Assembly (NCBI GenBank): GCA_004009845.1
Contig: RMBW01000097.1
Location: forward strand, 55,153-119,152
Direction of reading: 5' to 3'
Source: Davidsoniella eucalypti
Lineage: Eukaryota > Ascomycota > Sordariomycetes > Microascales > Ceratocystidaceae
DNA: 64,000 nt
Shown here: in pieces, positions 29,866 to 40,622 of the stretch
Position numbering within the stretch: position 1 is the first letter of the stretch
How the letters are laid out: each line of letters opens with the position of its first letter
Position numbers and translations under genes: made by a program
Notes under the pieces: model-generated
What the model was told of the DNA's origin: nothing
What the model saw: only the letters and a program-made list of their open reading frames with translations
Databases searched by the model: none

Positions 29866-31055
29866 GCTTCTGGCCGGTCGGTAGAGGGTTGACCAGAGAG
29901 CGTAGCAACAGGATCAAGGGGGTCTGCAGTGGGTTCCCACTGGGCAAGGTTCGAATTGTTGATTCGTCCCTTAGATTTCTCAGGACAATGGGCAATCCAA
30001 TGGCCAGAGTTTCCACAGTAGAAGCAGAGGCGGTTGGCGCGGCGATCACCTTGGTTCCGGGCACGGGTAGCGTCAATTTGCATGGCGTCGGGGTGGTGTC
30101 GAGCTGGGGTTGGATAGTTGAACGTAGGCATACTCGGAGGGGGAACAGGAGCATAGTTGTTGATTGGGGGAGAAATCTGGGTTTGAGGGCGTGGAACGGA
30201 ACGAGTGGCTTGCGGGGTGTTGTTTCGGCGTCGGTCAATGGTGCGGGCATGGTGAGCATTGTCGAGGGTGATACAGAAGTTGGCAAACGCCTCCAGGGTA
30301 TCACGGGGAGCAGTATGTCCGTTCATGGCCAGGGCATCCTTGATCTCAGGTTTCAATCCTTTCTCGAAAAGCGGGATTGTGTATTTTGGGCTGGACCAAT
30401 CAAGCCGGCAGATCAGCGAGTAAAAACGGGAATAGTAGGCAGCGCAGCTGCCAGTCTGGTTGATGGAGAGTATCTCCCGGTGGGCGGTGGCTTTAGCATC
30501 TGGGTCATCGAAGGCAGAGCTTAGTGCAGTCAAGAATTCGCCATAGTGGGCGTATCGAACTTTCCCAGTGTCTTGTTTGATCTGGGGTTGTATCCAGGCA
30601 TATGCGTTACCACGCAGGAAAGAGATGGCAAAGATCATCTTGGCTTGCTCATCGCGGAAAGCGGCAGGGTCAGCGGCAAAGCGGAGTGCACACTGGGAAA
30701 CGAAGGTCTGGTATTTGGCCATATCACCAAAGTAAAATTCCGGGTCAGCCACTTTGGCTTTCTTGGAGGTAGGGACAAGAGCATCCGCAAGTCCACGGTT
30801 GAATAGGTGCCATAGGACAACGATTTCGTATTTATCAGCACCGTCTCGGATAGGAGGACCCGCGATGTTCTGGTGAGCGGAGCGTTTCCCATTAGTGTAT
30901 GCTGCCAGCAGGATAGGAATTATGGATTTGTCTGGGATATCCATAAGGTTCGTGGCGGTTATCTCAATTCGGTCGAGGTTACCCAGGTGTTTGGCAAAAT
31001 TTTCCCAGAAGGTAGATGTGGGAGCGGAATGAGGCATGGGGATAGTGTCGGCCAT
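29856..31055 (-). CDS. gag: Gag of element C
   Basis: 399 codons from ATG 31055, only 30 nt after the primer site, so the leader is very short and has no hairpin array. The protein builds the particle: a helical capsid-like part, then one CCHC knuckle CFYCGNSGHWIAHC near residue 345 that binds RNA. No hydrophobic N-terminus, unlike A/B/E/F. It ends in the slippery sequence A AAA AAC TAG, so most ribosomes should stop here and a fraction shift into pol. No internal breaks. Confidence 0.93.
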   Translation of the reverse strand: MADTIPMPHSAPTSTFWENFAKHLGNLDRIEITATNLMDIPDKSIIPILLAAYTNGKRSAHQNIAGPPIRDGADKYEIVVLWHLFNRGLADALVPTSKKAKVADPEFYFGDMAKYQTFVSQCALRFAADPAAFRDEQAKMIFAISFLRGNAYAWIQPQIKQDTGKVRYAHYGEFLTALSSAFDDPDAKATAHREILSINQTGSCAAYYSRFYSLICRLDWSSPKYTIPLFEKGLKPEIKDALAMNGHTAPRDTLEAFANFCITLDNAHHARTIDRRRNNTPQATRSVPRPQTQISPPINNYAPVPPPSMPTFNYPTPARHHPDAMQIDATRARNQGDRRANRLCFYCGNSGHWIAHCPEKSKGRINNSNLAQWEPTADPLDPVATLSGQPSTDRPEAKN

Positions 31056-31085
31056 CTTGACAAGTCGTGCAAGGTCCTCTAAAAG

Positions 31086-31095
31086 AAGCTTACAA
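31086..31095 (-). promoter_or_regulatory. Self-complementary primer binding site of C
   Basis: On the minus strand TTGTAAGCTT begins 2 nt after the LTR and is the reverse complement of AAGCTTACAA in the LTR (plus-strand 31365-31374), which lies about 50 bp after the TATA-like ATATATAG. The arrangement matches A and D, although the family and sequence differ. Confidence 0.72.
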
Positions 31096-31097
31096 AG

Positions 31098-31721
31098 TGT
31101 AAAGAACGGGCAGGCAGGAATTCAAAGGGAAACCAGTGATCACTGGGAGAGTAGTCACTCGAAGGTGGTTTTGGAGTTTTCAGGATAATAGAGTTACACA
31201 GAATAATAGATTAAGTAAATCGGGACTAAATCAGGACAGGAGCCGGAGCGAAGATAGGAACAAGAGCGGGGACAAGAAGGTAAGAACAGGAGCAGGAGCA
31301 AAGATAAGAACAGGAACAGGAACAAGAAGAGGAGGTTGCACCAGTAGGTCAGGTACACAGGGAGTTGTAAGCTTGGGGGGGGAAGGCAAAAGGAGAACAG
31401 AAAAAGATACAAGCAAGCTATATATGTTAACCCGAGAGAGAAAGAAACAGGAGAGTCTGGTCTACGGACAGAAGTTCGAGGCAATGCCGTGTTGGCTGTG
31501 TATGCACTCTAAACCTCAATGCATGAATCGTTGTCACCAACATCGGAAAGGTGAGACTGTACATCAAGTCTAAGTTTCATGCGGAGGTTCTGCGACTGTT
31601 ATTTCGTAACCATCCAGTCGAAGCCTCAATGCATGAATCGTTGTCACCAAAATTGGAAAGGTGAGACTGTACATCAAGTCTAAGCTTCATGCGGAGGGTC
31701 TGCGAGTGTTATTTCATAACA
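31098..31721 (-). repeat. 5' LTR of element C
   Basis: 624 bp. It holds the TATA-like ATATATAG, the AAGCTTACAA priming segment and two U3 repeats (about 31510-31618 and 31619-31721). Confidence 0.95.
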
Positions 31722-32821
31722 CCGACCGTCTGGACTCTCTGCAAACTGACATGGTAGAAATGAAGTCTATGATGAATCGACTCGGTCAAATGCTGTTCGC
31801 CAAAGAGCGTCATGATACTGCCGCTCCTCCGCTACCGCCTGCCCCTGCTCCTCAGCCACTACCCGTCTCGTCCAGCCAAAACCTACCCCGTCAGGTCCAG
31901 CCTCTACTTAGCGAATTCAGCGGCTTACACTCTGACTACGAGATCTGGAGAAGACTGGCAACGAACAAGATGTTAATCGATGGAACAGCCCTAGGCGATG
32001 ACCTCTCTAAAGCAGTCTACCTGTACGGCCGCTTAGGCACGAACACGCAAGCCAAGTTGAACGTCTTTTTCGACTCTATCTGCCAACGATCCAGACCCTA
32101 CGATCTGCTGCTGGAGAAACTCGACGATATGTTCCGGTCGCGCGAACGACTCACTAACGCTCGCATCGCCTTCTACAAGTCCGCTCAGGGAGATCGTGAA
32201 ACCTTCAAGGCCTTCCACCTCCGATTCGAAACCCTAGCCATGGAAGCCGGCATTCACGACGACACCACGTTGATCGACATCCTACGTTCTGCCATGCGTG
32301 ACGATTTGGTTGAACGCACCGGATGGGCTTGGGAGTCCAACTCATACCACGCCATCATTGACAGCCTCTTGAAGCACTTCGACCGCCCCACTGGTAAGCG
32401 CCGCATCGTTGAGTCCACCCCTAAGCCCGAACACACCAAGTCGAGTAACTGGAGAGAGCGGCCTGACCAACAGACCCGTCGGGAGAACCGCCCTCAGCTT
32501 GCTGCCCGCTCAGACAGACCAAAACTGTCCGAGTCGGAACGACACCGGTTAATGCGCGAAAACGCATGCTTTATCTGTGGACTCAAGGATCACATCGCAC
32601 GCCGTTGCCCCCAGCGCTCTTCCCAGCCAGGCCCCTCCAACAATCAGCTGTCTATCAACGCCATACGCACGGTAATGCGTGAGGAAATCGCGAAGTATGA
32701 CGAACGGGCCATGGATCGTGTGCTACCTCCCCCTGACAACACCACTACGACGGTAGCCAAGGTCGACTCTAAGGTAGCGGAGAACGGGTCAGAATACGAC
32801 CTAATTGAACTGGATTTTTAG
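31722..32821 (+). pseudogene. gag: Gag of element D, N-terminus missing
   Basis: About 366 codons remain, in frame to TAG 32819-32821. The first codons align with F gag residue about 235 (DRLDSLQ). Contains the capsid-like helical region, an arginine-rich stretch and a single CCHC knuckle CFICGLKDHIARRC. An apparent start in the upstream LTR is an accident of the junction. The F copy (50109 onward) shows the missing N-terminus. Confidence 0.9.
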
Positions 32822-32849
32822 GTGGTCAGGACAAGTCGCGCCCTGACCA
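32811..32849 (+). promoter_or_regulatory. Gag-pol -1 frameshift module of D
   Basis: TGGATTTTTAG is followed after 1 nt by an 8-bp stem TGGTCAGG (32823-32830) / CCTGACCA (32842-32849) with loop ACAAGTCGCGC. The -1 frame is open for 23 codons to the pol ATG. Relative to A/B the stem bases differ but pairing is kept. Confidence 0.85.
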
Positions 32850-32889
32850 GGAGGATACGAAGATAGGGGAAGAGATAGTTAGAACTCAG

Positions 32890-35800
32890 ATGGGAGCTAA
32901 AGGTTTATACTTAGATTTGTCTATTAATGAACTTTCGACTAAAGCTCTCGTCGACAGTGGCTGCCTCTGCCTCGCCGTCGTCCCTCCGCGCCTACTCCCC
33001 TACGCTACCCAAACCCAGCCTATCGAACCTCGCAAGGTCTCCCTCGCCTCCTCCCAGTCCGACCCCCCTGTCATCACTCAGATAGCACAGTTTACGCTAC
33101 ACCTACCTGACCACCACGAGGACATTTGGGCCTACGTCGTCCCCGGCCAAACCGAAAACTTAATACTCGGTCAACGCTGGCTGATTAATCACGACGTGCA
33201 TCTGCACCCGCGCTCTGGACAAATCGAAGTCACCACGGCCGAAGAACTAACGCCTGAAGAGTTCCATAAACTCTGTGACAACGACGACGCCGCTGTATTC
33301 CGCATCACGTTAGAAGATGTCAACAGGGCGCTGGAGCAGAAGGAACAGGAACGACCGCCCCTACCTGACTGGTTAAGACCCGTGGCATCAGCATTTGAAG
33401 CAAAGGCATCCAAGGACCTCCCGCCACACCGGCCTGGAGTAGACTTGAAGATCGAACTGTTGGAAGGGAAAACATTACCTGTGCAATCCCTCTATCCGTT
33501 GTCTAGGGCTGAACTGTTAGTGATGCAGAAAACGTTGACTGAACTACTTGGTACGAAATGGATAAAGGACACGAAATCTGAAGTGGGCTCTCCGGTCCTA
33601 TTTGTAAAGAAACCTGGAGGTGGAATTCGCTTCTGTGTGGACTACCGCGCAGTTAACGCTATCTCCAAGAAGGATTCCTACCCGCTTCCCCTTATCCACG
33701 ACACCCTTCGGCAAATTTCGGAAGCCAAGTGGGTGTCCAAGGTAGATGTCATCGCTGCTTTTCACCGTATTCGTATAGCCCCTGGCTATGAGGAGTTAAC
33801 CGCTTTTCGGACTCCCCTAGGGGCCTTTGAATGGAACGTTATCCCTTTCGGTTTGACTAATGCCCCTGCTGCTTTCCAGCGTTACATCAATTCGGTCCTT
33901 CGGAAATGGCTAGGCATCAGCTGCAGCGCCTACATTGACGATGTGGATATCTACTCCAGTGGGACTGAGGAAGAGCACAGGAAGTTAGTGCTCGAAATTG
34001 TCCACGCACTCGATCTCGCCGGCCTGCAACTCGACCTCCGCAAGTGCCAGTTCCTAGCTAAGGAAATCAAGTTCCTTGGCTTCATCGTTGGCCCAGGTAT
34101 TGGCATCAAGGCAGACCCTGAGAAAACCCTTGCGATTCGCAACTGGAATTCTCCCACAACTTTGAAAGGTCTACGTGGTTTCATCGGCTTTGTCAACTTC
34201 TATCGAGACTTTGTGCCTCGACTGTCTGAAATGATAGCGCCGATGGTAGGGTTAACCAAGAAGGATACCCCCTTCGTCTGGTCCGACGCATGTGCGCACG
34301 CTTTCGCCGAGGTTAAGAGAGCCTTCCTCACTCCCCCTGTTTTGACCCCCTTTAACCCGCTGAGAGAAACGGTATTGACCGCGGACTCATCCGGTTACGC
34401 CCTGGGAGCAGAATTGTCTCAACGAGGAGATGATGGTCTCATGCACCCCATTGCTTTTCTCTCACGCAAGCTTACACCCCCCGAAGCCAATTACCCCATT
34501 CATGATAAGGAGATGTTGGCTATCTACTGGTCCATTCGAGAATGGCGCCATTTCCTCCTAGGGGTTGACTTCGTGGTGTGGACCGACCACCGTAACTTGG
34601 AATACTTCCAAACCAAGAGAACGCTGGCCGAGAGACAACGCCGCTGGGGATATGAGCTTTCGGACTTTAGTTTCTGCCTACGCCACCGCCCAGGTACTGA
34701 GCAAGTTGTGCCAGACGCCCTGTCTAGAAGGGACCAGGACATGCCAGCCAACGAGAATGACGACAGGCTGGCTAGTCGCTTCCACCAACTCCTCGAGAAG
34801 AGTGAGTCAAGCAACGACCTGGTGGTAATCGGCGCAGTTTGGGCTCAGGAGCCTGACAAGGACGCGCCGACTGACGACAAGGCGACTAAGGAAGCTGTGA
34901 CCTCCCCCTTCGCGGACCCCGAGATGACTAGCCTATGGAACCAGGCCCTGACCCAATGCAACCGTTGGTGGTTAGCTCGTAAACTAGTACGAGAAGGAGC
35001 TCGCTCATTCCCAGCCGACTGGGGTTTGCAATGGCAAATGAGCGAGTGCAAGCTAGACTCGGAAGGTAGACTACGCTGGCGTGATAGACTTTGGGTCCCT
35101 CACCACGAACCCCTGAGGACCAGAATCATCCAGCAAATTCACGACTCTACCCTCGCAGGCCACCCCGGCAGAGCAATCACCCGTGACTTAGTTTCGCGCG
35201 AATATGCCTGGCCTGGCCTAACCAACGATGTCCGACAATTCGTGTCGAATTGCTCTTCTTGTGGAAAAAGCAAGATTTGGCGAGAACAGAAGCGTGGCCT
35301 GTTGAAGCCCCTGCCAGTACCGTCCAGACCTTGGTCTGAACTGCCCATGGACTTTATCGGCCCATTACCCCCTTCTGCTGGTTACACTTCTATCCTAGGA
35401 GTCACCGACCGCCTGTCGAAGTCGCAAATCCTGATCCCTATGAAGGCCATTACCGCACAAGCCACTGCTGAAGCCCTGCTGATTCACGTCTTTTCCCACC
35501 ACGGCTTCCCCCTTGCAATCGTCTCTGACAGAGGGCCTCAATTTGCTCAGCTGTTTTGGGGCGAAGTATGCCGTCGCTTTGGGATTCAACGCCGCCTATC
35601 TACTGCCTTCCACCCCCAGACTGATGGTAGTCAGGAGCGCAGTAATCAGGAGATTGAAACGTATCTGCGCAATTTCTGTTCCTTCGCACAGGACGACTGG
35701 GCCTCACTACTGCCCCAAGCGCAATTGGCCCTCAACAACCGCATTTCCTCAACCACTGGCCTCTCCCCTTTCTTCACCACGCATGGTTTCAACGTGGACA

Positions 35801-36522
35801 TTATTGAACCCTCCGTTCAAGGTCCCCCTGCCTCTGACAAATCTCCTGTTTGTGGTGCCCAGGAATGGCTATCCAAACTAAGCGACGCAACCCAATTCGC
35901 GATCGTAGCTATGGCTGCCACCCAGGAACACCAGGAAACCAGCGCCAACCGTCTCCGTCAACCATCCGAGAGTTTCAGAGTGGGAGATAAGGTATACCTC
36001 AACACGAAGAACCTGACCACGGAAAGACCGTCCAAGAAGTTAGACTGGTTGGCCAGACTGTACACAGTCCTAGAGGTTACAGGCACTCACAACGTACGAT
36101 TGAACGTGCCCACAGGCATCCATCCTGTTTTCCACGTAAGCCTAATCCGCCGAGCTCCCAACAACCCCTTACCCTCGCAGGAAGTACCTGATGATGAGCC
36201 CGCGGCTATCACGGCTAGGGAAGCACTTGAAGACGACTCTGTGGAAACAGGCGAGTACAGAGTGGAAGCAATCGTCAAGCAACGTACCCGCCATGGACAC
36301 ACGCAAGCCTTGGTCAAATGGAAAGGTTACCAAGATGCTACCTGGGAACCATTGGAACATGTGAAGGACACTGCAGCATGGTTGGTCTTCACGGAGAAGA
36401 CGAAAAAGAATTGGAACGTGACCCTCCAATCCCTTTACACTGCCTGGTTGCTACCAGAGGATGGCCCCGAGAAGGACCATGGTACGAGTATGGACACACG
36501 CAGTCCACTGATGGTAGGCTAA
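32890..36522 (+). CDS. pol: Pol polyprotein of element D
   Basis: 1210 open codons, alignable with A pol along the full length. Protease with VDSGCLCLAV; RT with AYIDDVDIYSSG; RNase H with TADSSG, HDKEMLAIYWS and TDHRNLEYF; integrase with HDSTLAGHPG and CSSCGKSK zinc residues, then MDFIGPLPP, SDRGPQF and the glutamate in QERSNQEIE; chromodomain with QALVKWKGYQDATWEP. The C-terminal tail is family-specific. No breaks. As gag and the 5' LTR are truncated, this copy cannot move by itself. Confidence 0.96.
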   Translation: MGAKGLYLDLSINELSTKALVDSGCLCLAVVPPRLLPYATQTQPIEPRKVSLASSQSDPPVITQIAQFTLHLPDHHEDIWAYVVPGQTENLILGQRWLINHDVHLHPRSGQIEVTTAEELTPEEFHKLCDNDDAAVFRITLEDVNRALEQKEQERPPLPDWLRPVASAFEAKASKDLPPHRPGVDLKIELLEGKTLPVQSLYPLSRAELLVMQKTLTELLGTKWIKDTKSEVGSPVLFVKKPGGGIRFCVDYRAVNAISKKDSYPLPLIHDTLRQISEAKWVSKVDVIAAFHRIRIAPGYEELTAFRTPLGAFEWNVIPFGLTNAPAAFQRYINSVLRKWLGISCSAYIDDVDIYSSGTEEEHRKLVLEIVHALDLAGLQLDLRKCQFLAKEIKFLGFIVGPGIGIKADPEKTLAIRNWNSPTTLKGLRGFIGFVNFYRDFVPRLSEMIAPMVGLTKKDTPFVWSDACAHAFAEVKRAFLTPPVLTPFNPLRETVLTADSSGYALGAELSQRGDDGLMHPIAFLSRKLTPPEANYPIHDKEMLAIYWSIREWRHFLLGVDFVVWTDHRNLEYFQTKRTLAERQRRWGYELSDFSFCLRHRPGTEQVVPDALSRRDQDMPANENDDRLASRFHQLLEKSESSNDLVVIGAVWAQEPDKDAPTDDKATKEAVTSPFADPEMTSLWNQALTQCNRWWLARKLVREGARSFPADWGLQWQMSECKLDSEGRLRWRDRLWVPHHEPLRTRIIQQIHDSTLAGHPGRAITRDLVSREYAWPGLTNDVRQFVSNCSSCGKSKIWREQKRGLLKPLPVPSRPWSELPMDFIGPLPPSAGYTSILGVTDRLSKSQILIPMKAITAQATAEALLIHVFSHHGFPLAIVSDRGPQFAQLFWGEVCRRFGIQRRLSTAFHPQTDGSQERSNQEIETYLRNFCSFAQDDWASLLPQAQLALNNRISSTTGLSPFFTTHGFNVDIIEPSVQGPPASDKSPVCGAQEWLSKLSDATQFAIVAMAATQEHQETSANRLRQPSESFRVGDKVYLNTKNLTTERPSKKLDWLARLYTVLEVTGTHNVRLNVPTGIHPVFHVSLIRRAPNNPLPSQEVPDDEPAAITAREALEDDSVETGEYRVEAIVKQRTRHGHTQALVKWKGYQDATWEPLEHVKDTAAWLVFTEKTKKNWNVTLQSLYTAWLLPEDGPEKDHGTSMDTRSPLMVG

Positions 36523-36756
36523 GGCAGCAATATTGGCTGCACCACCTTGGTCACCTGCACACCCGAGCGTCTGCAGGATAAGATTGCTGACCTATTTTGG
36601 AGTTATTTCTGTTTCTGGAGTTATTTCTGTTTTTGGATATCGAGTACCAAGGTACTATACGGTTTTAAGTTTGTATACACCATGCTACAGGGGTGTTTTT
36701 TGTATGTTTAGACGTAAAATTAGTGTAATTTTTCTGCCGATGGGGGGGGAGACTAT

Positions 36757-36937
36757 TGTAAGAGACTAAGGCCTAGTAAGGTTAGCCAAGGCATTCCTTG
36801 TCAGTACTAGAATCGGCTATAAGTAGGGACCTATTCCCGCCGATTATTAGTCTTAGTTTCTCTTTCTCCTTCATCGGTCTCAATCGAACTACTCTTTTAC
36901 GACCAGTTTTCATCGCAACTCCTCGTATATCGTCTCA
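36757..36937 (+). repeat. 3' LTR of element D
   Basis: 181 bp, TGTAAGAG...CGTCTCA, preceded by TGGGGGGGGAGACTAT. TATAAG at 36818 and ATCGGTCTCAA at 36873-36883 are 55 bp apart, as in family A. Confidence 0.94.
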
Positions 36938-38999
36938 CTATCCCATTCACGATAAGGAAATGCTGGCTATCTACTGGTCCATTCGTCAGTGGAGACACTT
37001 CCTGCTGGGTATACACTTCACGGTCTTCACCGACCATCGCAACCTGGAGTTCTTCAGAACCAAAAGGTCCCTAGCAGAAAGGCAACGCCGCTGGGGATAC
37101 GAACTGTCGGACTTCTCCTTTGAACTTAAACACCGTCCTGGAACTGACCAAGTAATCCCCGACGCACTATCGCGCAGGGACCAGGACATGCCCAAGGATG
37201 CCAGTGACGACAGGCTCATGAGTAGAGTACACCAACTCCTCGCCCCCGCAACAGCAGGAGACAACCTAGTAGTTGTCAACGCCCTTTGGTCCAACATCCC
37301 GGACGCCGACATTCCCTCAGACGACATAGCCACACAGTCCACTCTCCCCTCACCCTTCGGGGACGCCGACCTTACCTCACTATGGACACAAGCCCTGCAG
37401 ACCAATAATAGATGGTGGCTTGCACGATCCCTTGTCCTCGATGGCGCCAGATCATTCCCCTCAGCATGGGGCCTCCAATGGCAAATCAGCGAATGTTCCA
37501 TCGACGACCGAGGCCTCCTACGCTGGCGTAACAGACTATGGATCCCTCGCTTTGAACCCCTCCGCACCAAGCTGATCCAGACTATCCACGACTCACACTT
37601 GTCTGGACACCCTGGCCGCGAAATCACACGGGACCTAGTTTCACGGGAATACTCCTGGCCAGGACTCACCAACGATGTACGCCAATTCGTAGCCAACTGC
37701 ACTACATGCGGTAAAAGCAAGTACTGGCGGGAACAGAAGCGCGGACTCTTGAAACCTCTTCCTGTTCCAGACCGCCACTGGACCGAGCTAGCCATGGACT
37801 TCATTGGCCCCTTACCACCTTCCAAGCACTGCACATTCATCCTCGGCGTCACCGACAGACTCTCCAAGTCGCAGATCCTTATCCCCATGTCGGACACCTC
37901 CGCGAAAGCAACAGCCGACGCTCTATTCACCCACGTATTCGCACACCACGGTTTCCCCTCAGCCATCGTGTCAGACCGCGGCCCCCAATTCACATCACTA
38001 TTCTGGGGAGAAGCATGCCGCCGTCTCAACATCAAACGTCGCCTCTCTACGGCCTTTCACCCTCAAACCGACGGTGCCCAGGAGCGAAGCAACCAGGAGA
38101 TTGAAACCTTCCTCAGGATCTTCTGTTCCTTCGCCCAGGACAACTGGGCGGATCTCCTTCCACAAGCACAGATCGCCCTAAACAACCGCACCGTCTCTAG
38201 CACTGCCATCTCCCCCTTCTTCGCGACACACGGTTACAACATGGACATCATCGAGCCATCTCCCACTAGCGAACCATCCTCTACGCAGTCCCCGGTACAC
38301 GACGCCCAGGCCTTCCTAGACAAAATCCGCGACGCCACCAGTTTCGCACAGGTTGCCATGGCGTCAGCACAGGATTATCAGGAGACAGCAGCTAACCGCC
38401 GCCGCCAGCCAGCCTCCCAGTTTCAGATAGGAGACATAGTCCTCCTGAAATGCGAGAACATCGCTTCCGAAAGACCCTCTAAGAAGCTAGATTGGCTAGC
38501 TCGCCGCTACACGGTTACAGGCCTGATAGGCACCCACGCAGTCCGACTTAACATTCCAGGCCTAGTCCACCCAGTCTTCCACATCAGCAAGGTACGACAC
38601 GCAGGGACTAACCCCTTACCCTCACAGGTTATCCAAGACGACGAACCTGAGGCTGTCTCAAGAGAGGAAGCATACGGAGACGACGCTATAGCCGAAGGAG
38701 AATTCCGCGTGGAAGAAATTGTCCGCCAACGGAAATACCGTGGGCATGAACAAGCACTGGTTAAGTGGTCCGGCTACCAAGACCCTACTTGGGAACCAGT
38801 GAAACATATCGAAGACACCCTCGCATGGCGCATATTCTTAGACCGCGCGCTAATTGGAGCAGCATCAGCTGACTTCCTACCCAATACAGGGGGGCCCGTC
38901 TCATGCACCCCTACGGGGGGGGGCCTCATTTTTTACCCACCCACCATCCCCATTATTAGCGCAGAATGTATTTTAGTATTAGTTTTAGATTATAGTTAG
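36938..38999 (+). pseudogene. pol: Pol C-terminal half of A'
   Basis: Open frame encoding the end of RNase H (YPIHDKEMLAIYWSIRQW, TDHRNLEFF), the complete integrase and the chromodomain, about 97 percent or more identical to B by eye. Translation through the upstream LTR gives an apparent start that is not real. A 9-base G run (38915-38923) gives a third version of the C-terminal tail, ending LVLVLDYS. Confidence 0.93.
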
Positions 39000-39022
39000 C
39001 ATCCGAGAGGGGGGGGGGCTAA

Positions 39023-39201
39023 TGTCAGGGGCTAAGGCCCAGTTGGTATTTGGCTAAGTAAGATACTTAGCCAGATAAACGGTTATAAATAGGGACCTAT
39101 TCCCGCCATATTCCAACAGATATTAGTCTTTCTCCTTCATCGGTATCAATCGAAGTCTTTACTCTAGATTGCTTGCCATTGCCTCTTCCTAGTTCGTGTC
39201 A
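39023..39201 (+). repeat. 3' LTR of A'
   Basis: 179 bp, one base different from the B LTR (CGCCATATT for CGCCGTATT). The polypurine tract GAGA plus ten G precedes it. Confidence 0.95.
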
Positions 39202-40443
39202 CTAGGAGGAAATAGCGCCATTCTCGAATGGACCAGTAGATGGCCAACATCTCCTTGTCGTGAATCGGGTAGTTGGCTTCCGGGGGAGTAAGCTTGCGCG
39301 AGAGGAAGGCGATGGGGTGCATAAGGCCATCATCGCCTCGCTGGGATAATTCTGCTCCTAAGGCGTAACCAGACGAGTCGGCGGTCAGTACAGTTTCTTT
39401 CAGGGGGTCAAAAGGAGTCAGAACAGGGGGAGTAAGGAAGGCTTTCTTAACTTCGGCAAAAGAGTGAGCGCAGGCATCAGACCATACGAAAGGTGTGTCC
39501 TTCTTAGTTAACCCTACCAGAGACGCCATTAATTCCGACAGTCGAGGCACAAAATCTCTGTAGAAATTCACGAAGCCGATAAACCCGCGTAAACCTTTCA
39601 ATGTCGTAGGTGGTTTCCATTCACGAATCGCTAGGGTTTTCTCGGGGTCTGCCTTGATACCAATACCTGGGCCGACTATGAATCCGAGGAACTTAATCTC
39701 CTTAGCCAGAAAGTGGCACTTGCGCAAGTCGAGTTGGAGGCCGGCTTGGTCGAGTGCATGGACGATCTCGAGCACTAGTTGTCTATGCTCCTCCTCAGTA
39801 CCGCTGGAGTAGATATCCACGTCATCGATATAAGCGCTGCAGCTAATACCCAGCCATTTCCGAAGGACCGAGTTGATGTAGCGTTGGAAAGCGGCAGGGG
39901 CATTGGTCAGACCGAAAGGGATGACGTTCCATTCGAAGGCCCCTAGGGGAGTCCGAAATGCGGTTAACTCCTCGTAGCCAGGGGCTATACGAATGCGATG
40001 GAACGCCGCAATGACGTCTACCTTGGACACCCACTTGGCTTCCGAAATTTGCCGAAGGGTGTCGTGGATAAGGGGTAAGGGGTATGAGTCCTTTTTGGAA
40101 ATAGCGTTGACTGCGCGGTAGTCCACGCAGAAACGAATTCCACCTCCAGGTTTCTTTACAAATAGCACTGGAGAGCCCACTTCAGACTTTGTGTCCTTTA
40201 TCCATTTAGTAGCCAGTAGTTCCGTCAGCGTCTTCTGCATCACCAACAACTCTGCGCGAGACAACGGGTACAGCGATTGTATAGGTAACGTCTTTCCCTC
40301 CAGCAGCTCGATCTTCAAGTCCACTCCAGGCCGGTGCGGCGGGAGGTCCTTGGACGCTTTTGCCTCGAAGGCAGAGGCTACGGGTCTTAACCACTCAGGT
40401 AGCGGCGGTCTCTCCTGTTCCTTTTGCGCTAATGCTCTGTTGA
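39202..40443 (-). pseudogene. pol: Pol fragment H of an E-type gypsy element
   Basis: Minus-strand fragment covering the end of the protease linker, the complete RT (AYIDDVDIYSSG) and part of RNase H (TADSSG to WSIREWRYFLL). It is cut by the A' LTR at its 3' side and by the E LTR at its 5' side, both within pol. It is almost identical to E pol, so a recent sister copy. At the site where E pol has lost a C, H still has CCCC and the correct frame. Confidence 0.93.
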
Positions 40444-40622
40444 TGAGACGATATACGAGGATTTGCAAGGAAAAATGGTCGTAAAAGTGGATTGAATTGA
40501 GACCGATGAGGGAGAAAGAGAAACTAAGACTAAACTACGAGGGAATCGGTCCCTATTTATGTCAAAGTCAAGTAGGGCCAAGGCATGACTTGGCCAATAC
40601 TGATGGGCCTTAGACCCTTACA
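40444..40622 (-). repeat. 3' LTR of element E
   Basis: 179 bp. On the plus strand it reads TGAGACGATATACG...CCCTTACA and is followed by the C-rich complement of the polypurine tract. Confidence 0.94.

Larger units (their letters stand above)
25429..31721 (-). mobile_element. Gypsy element C, full-length chromovirus
   Basis: 6293 bp, minus strand, with LTRs of 625 and 624 bp that differ at roughly nine positions (about 1.4 percent by eye), so it is older than A or B. Order on the minus strand: LTR, primer site, gag, protease (broken), RT-RNase H-integrase-chromodomain, polypurine tract, LTR. The flanks do not match: TAATG on the left within an old repeat, CCGAC on the right within D gag. This suggests an exchange between two C copies or an assembly join. 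Confidence 0.94.
31722..36937 (+). mobile_element. Gypsy element D, 5'-truncated by C
   Basis: A D/E-type chromovirus lacking its 5' LTR, leader and the first about 230 Gag codons; sequence starts abruptly at the C LTR. Gag remainder, frameshift module, complete pol, polypurine tract (36741-36756) and 3' LTR are present. The 3' LTR lies in the pol of an A-type element (A'). The 5' part that should lie left of C is absent. Confidence 0.92.
36938..39201 (+). mobile_element. A-type gypsy fragment A' (3' half)
   Basis: Begins in the RNase H part of pol (CTATCCCAT), exactly after the D 3' LTR, and runs to an A-type 3' LTR (39023-39201). D was inserted into this element, but its left half is not in the window. 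The right flank CTAGG belongs to pol fragment H, into which A' was inserted. Confidence 0.93.

Noticed and set aside
31661..31721. Start of D Gag at 31661 and of A' pol at 36798
   Set aside because: These starts lie in the LTR of a neighbouring element; the open frames run across insertion junctions by accident.
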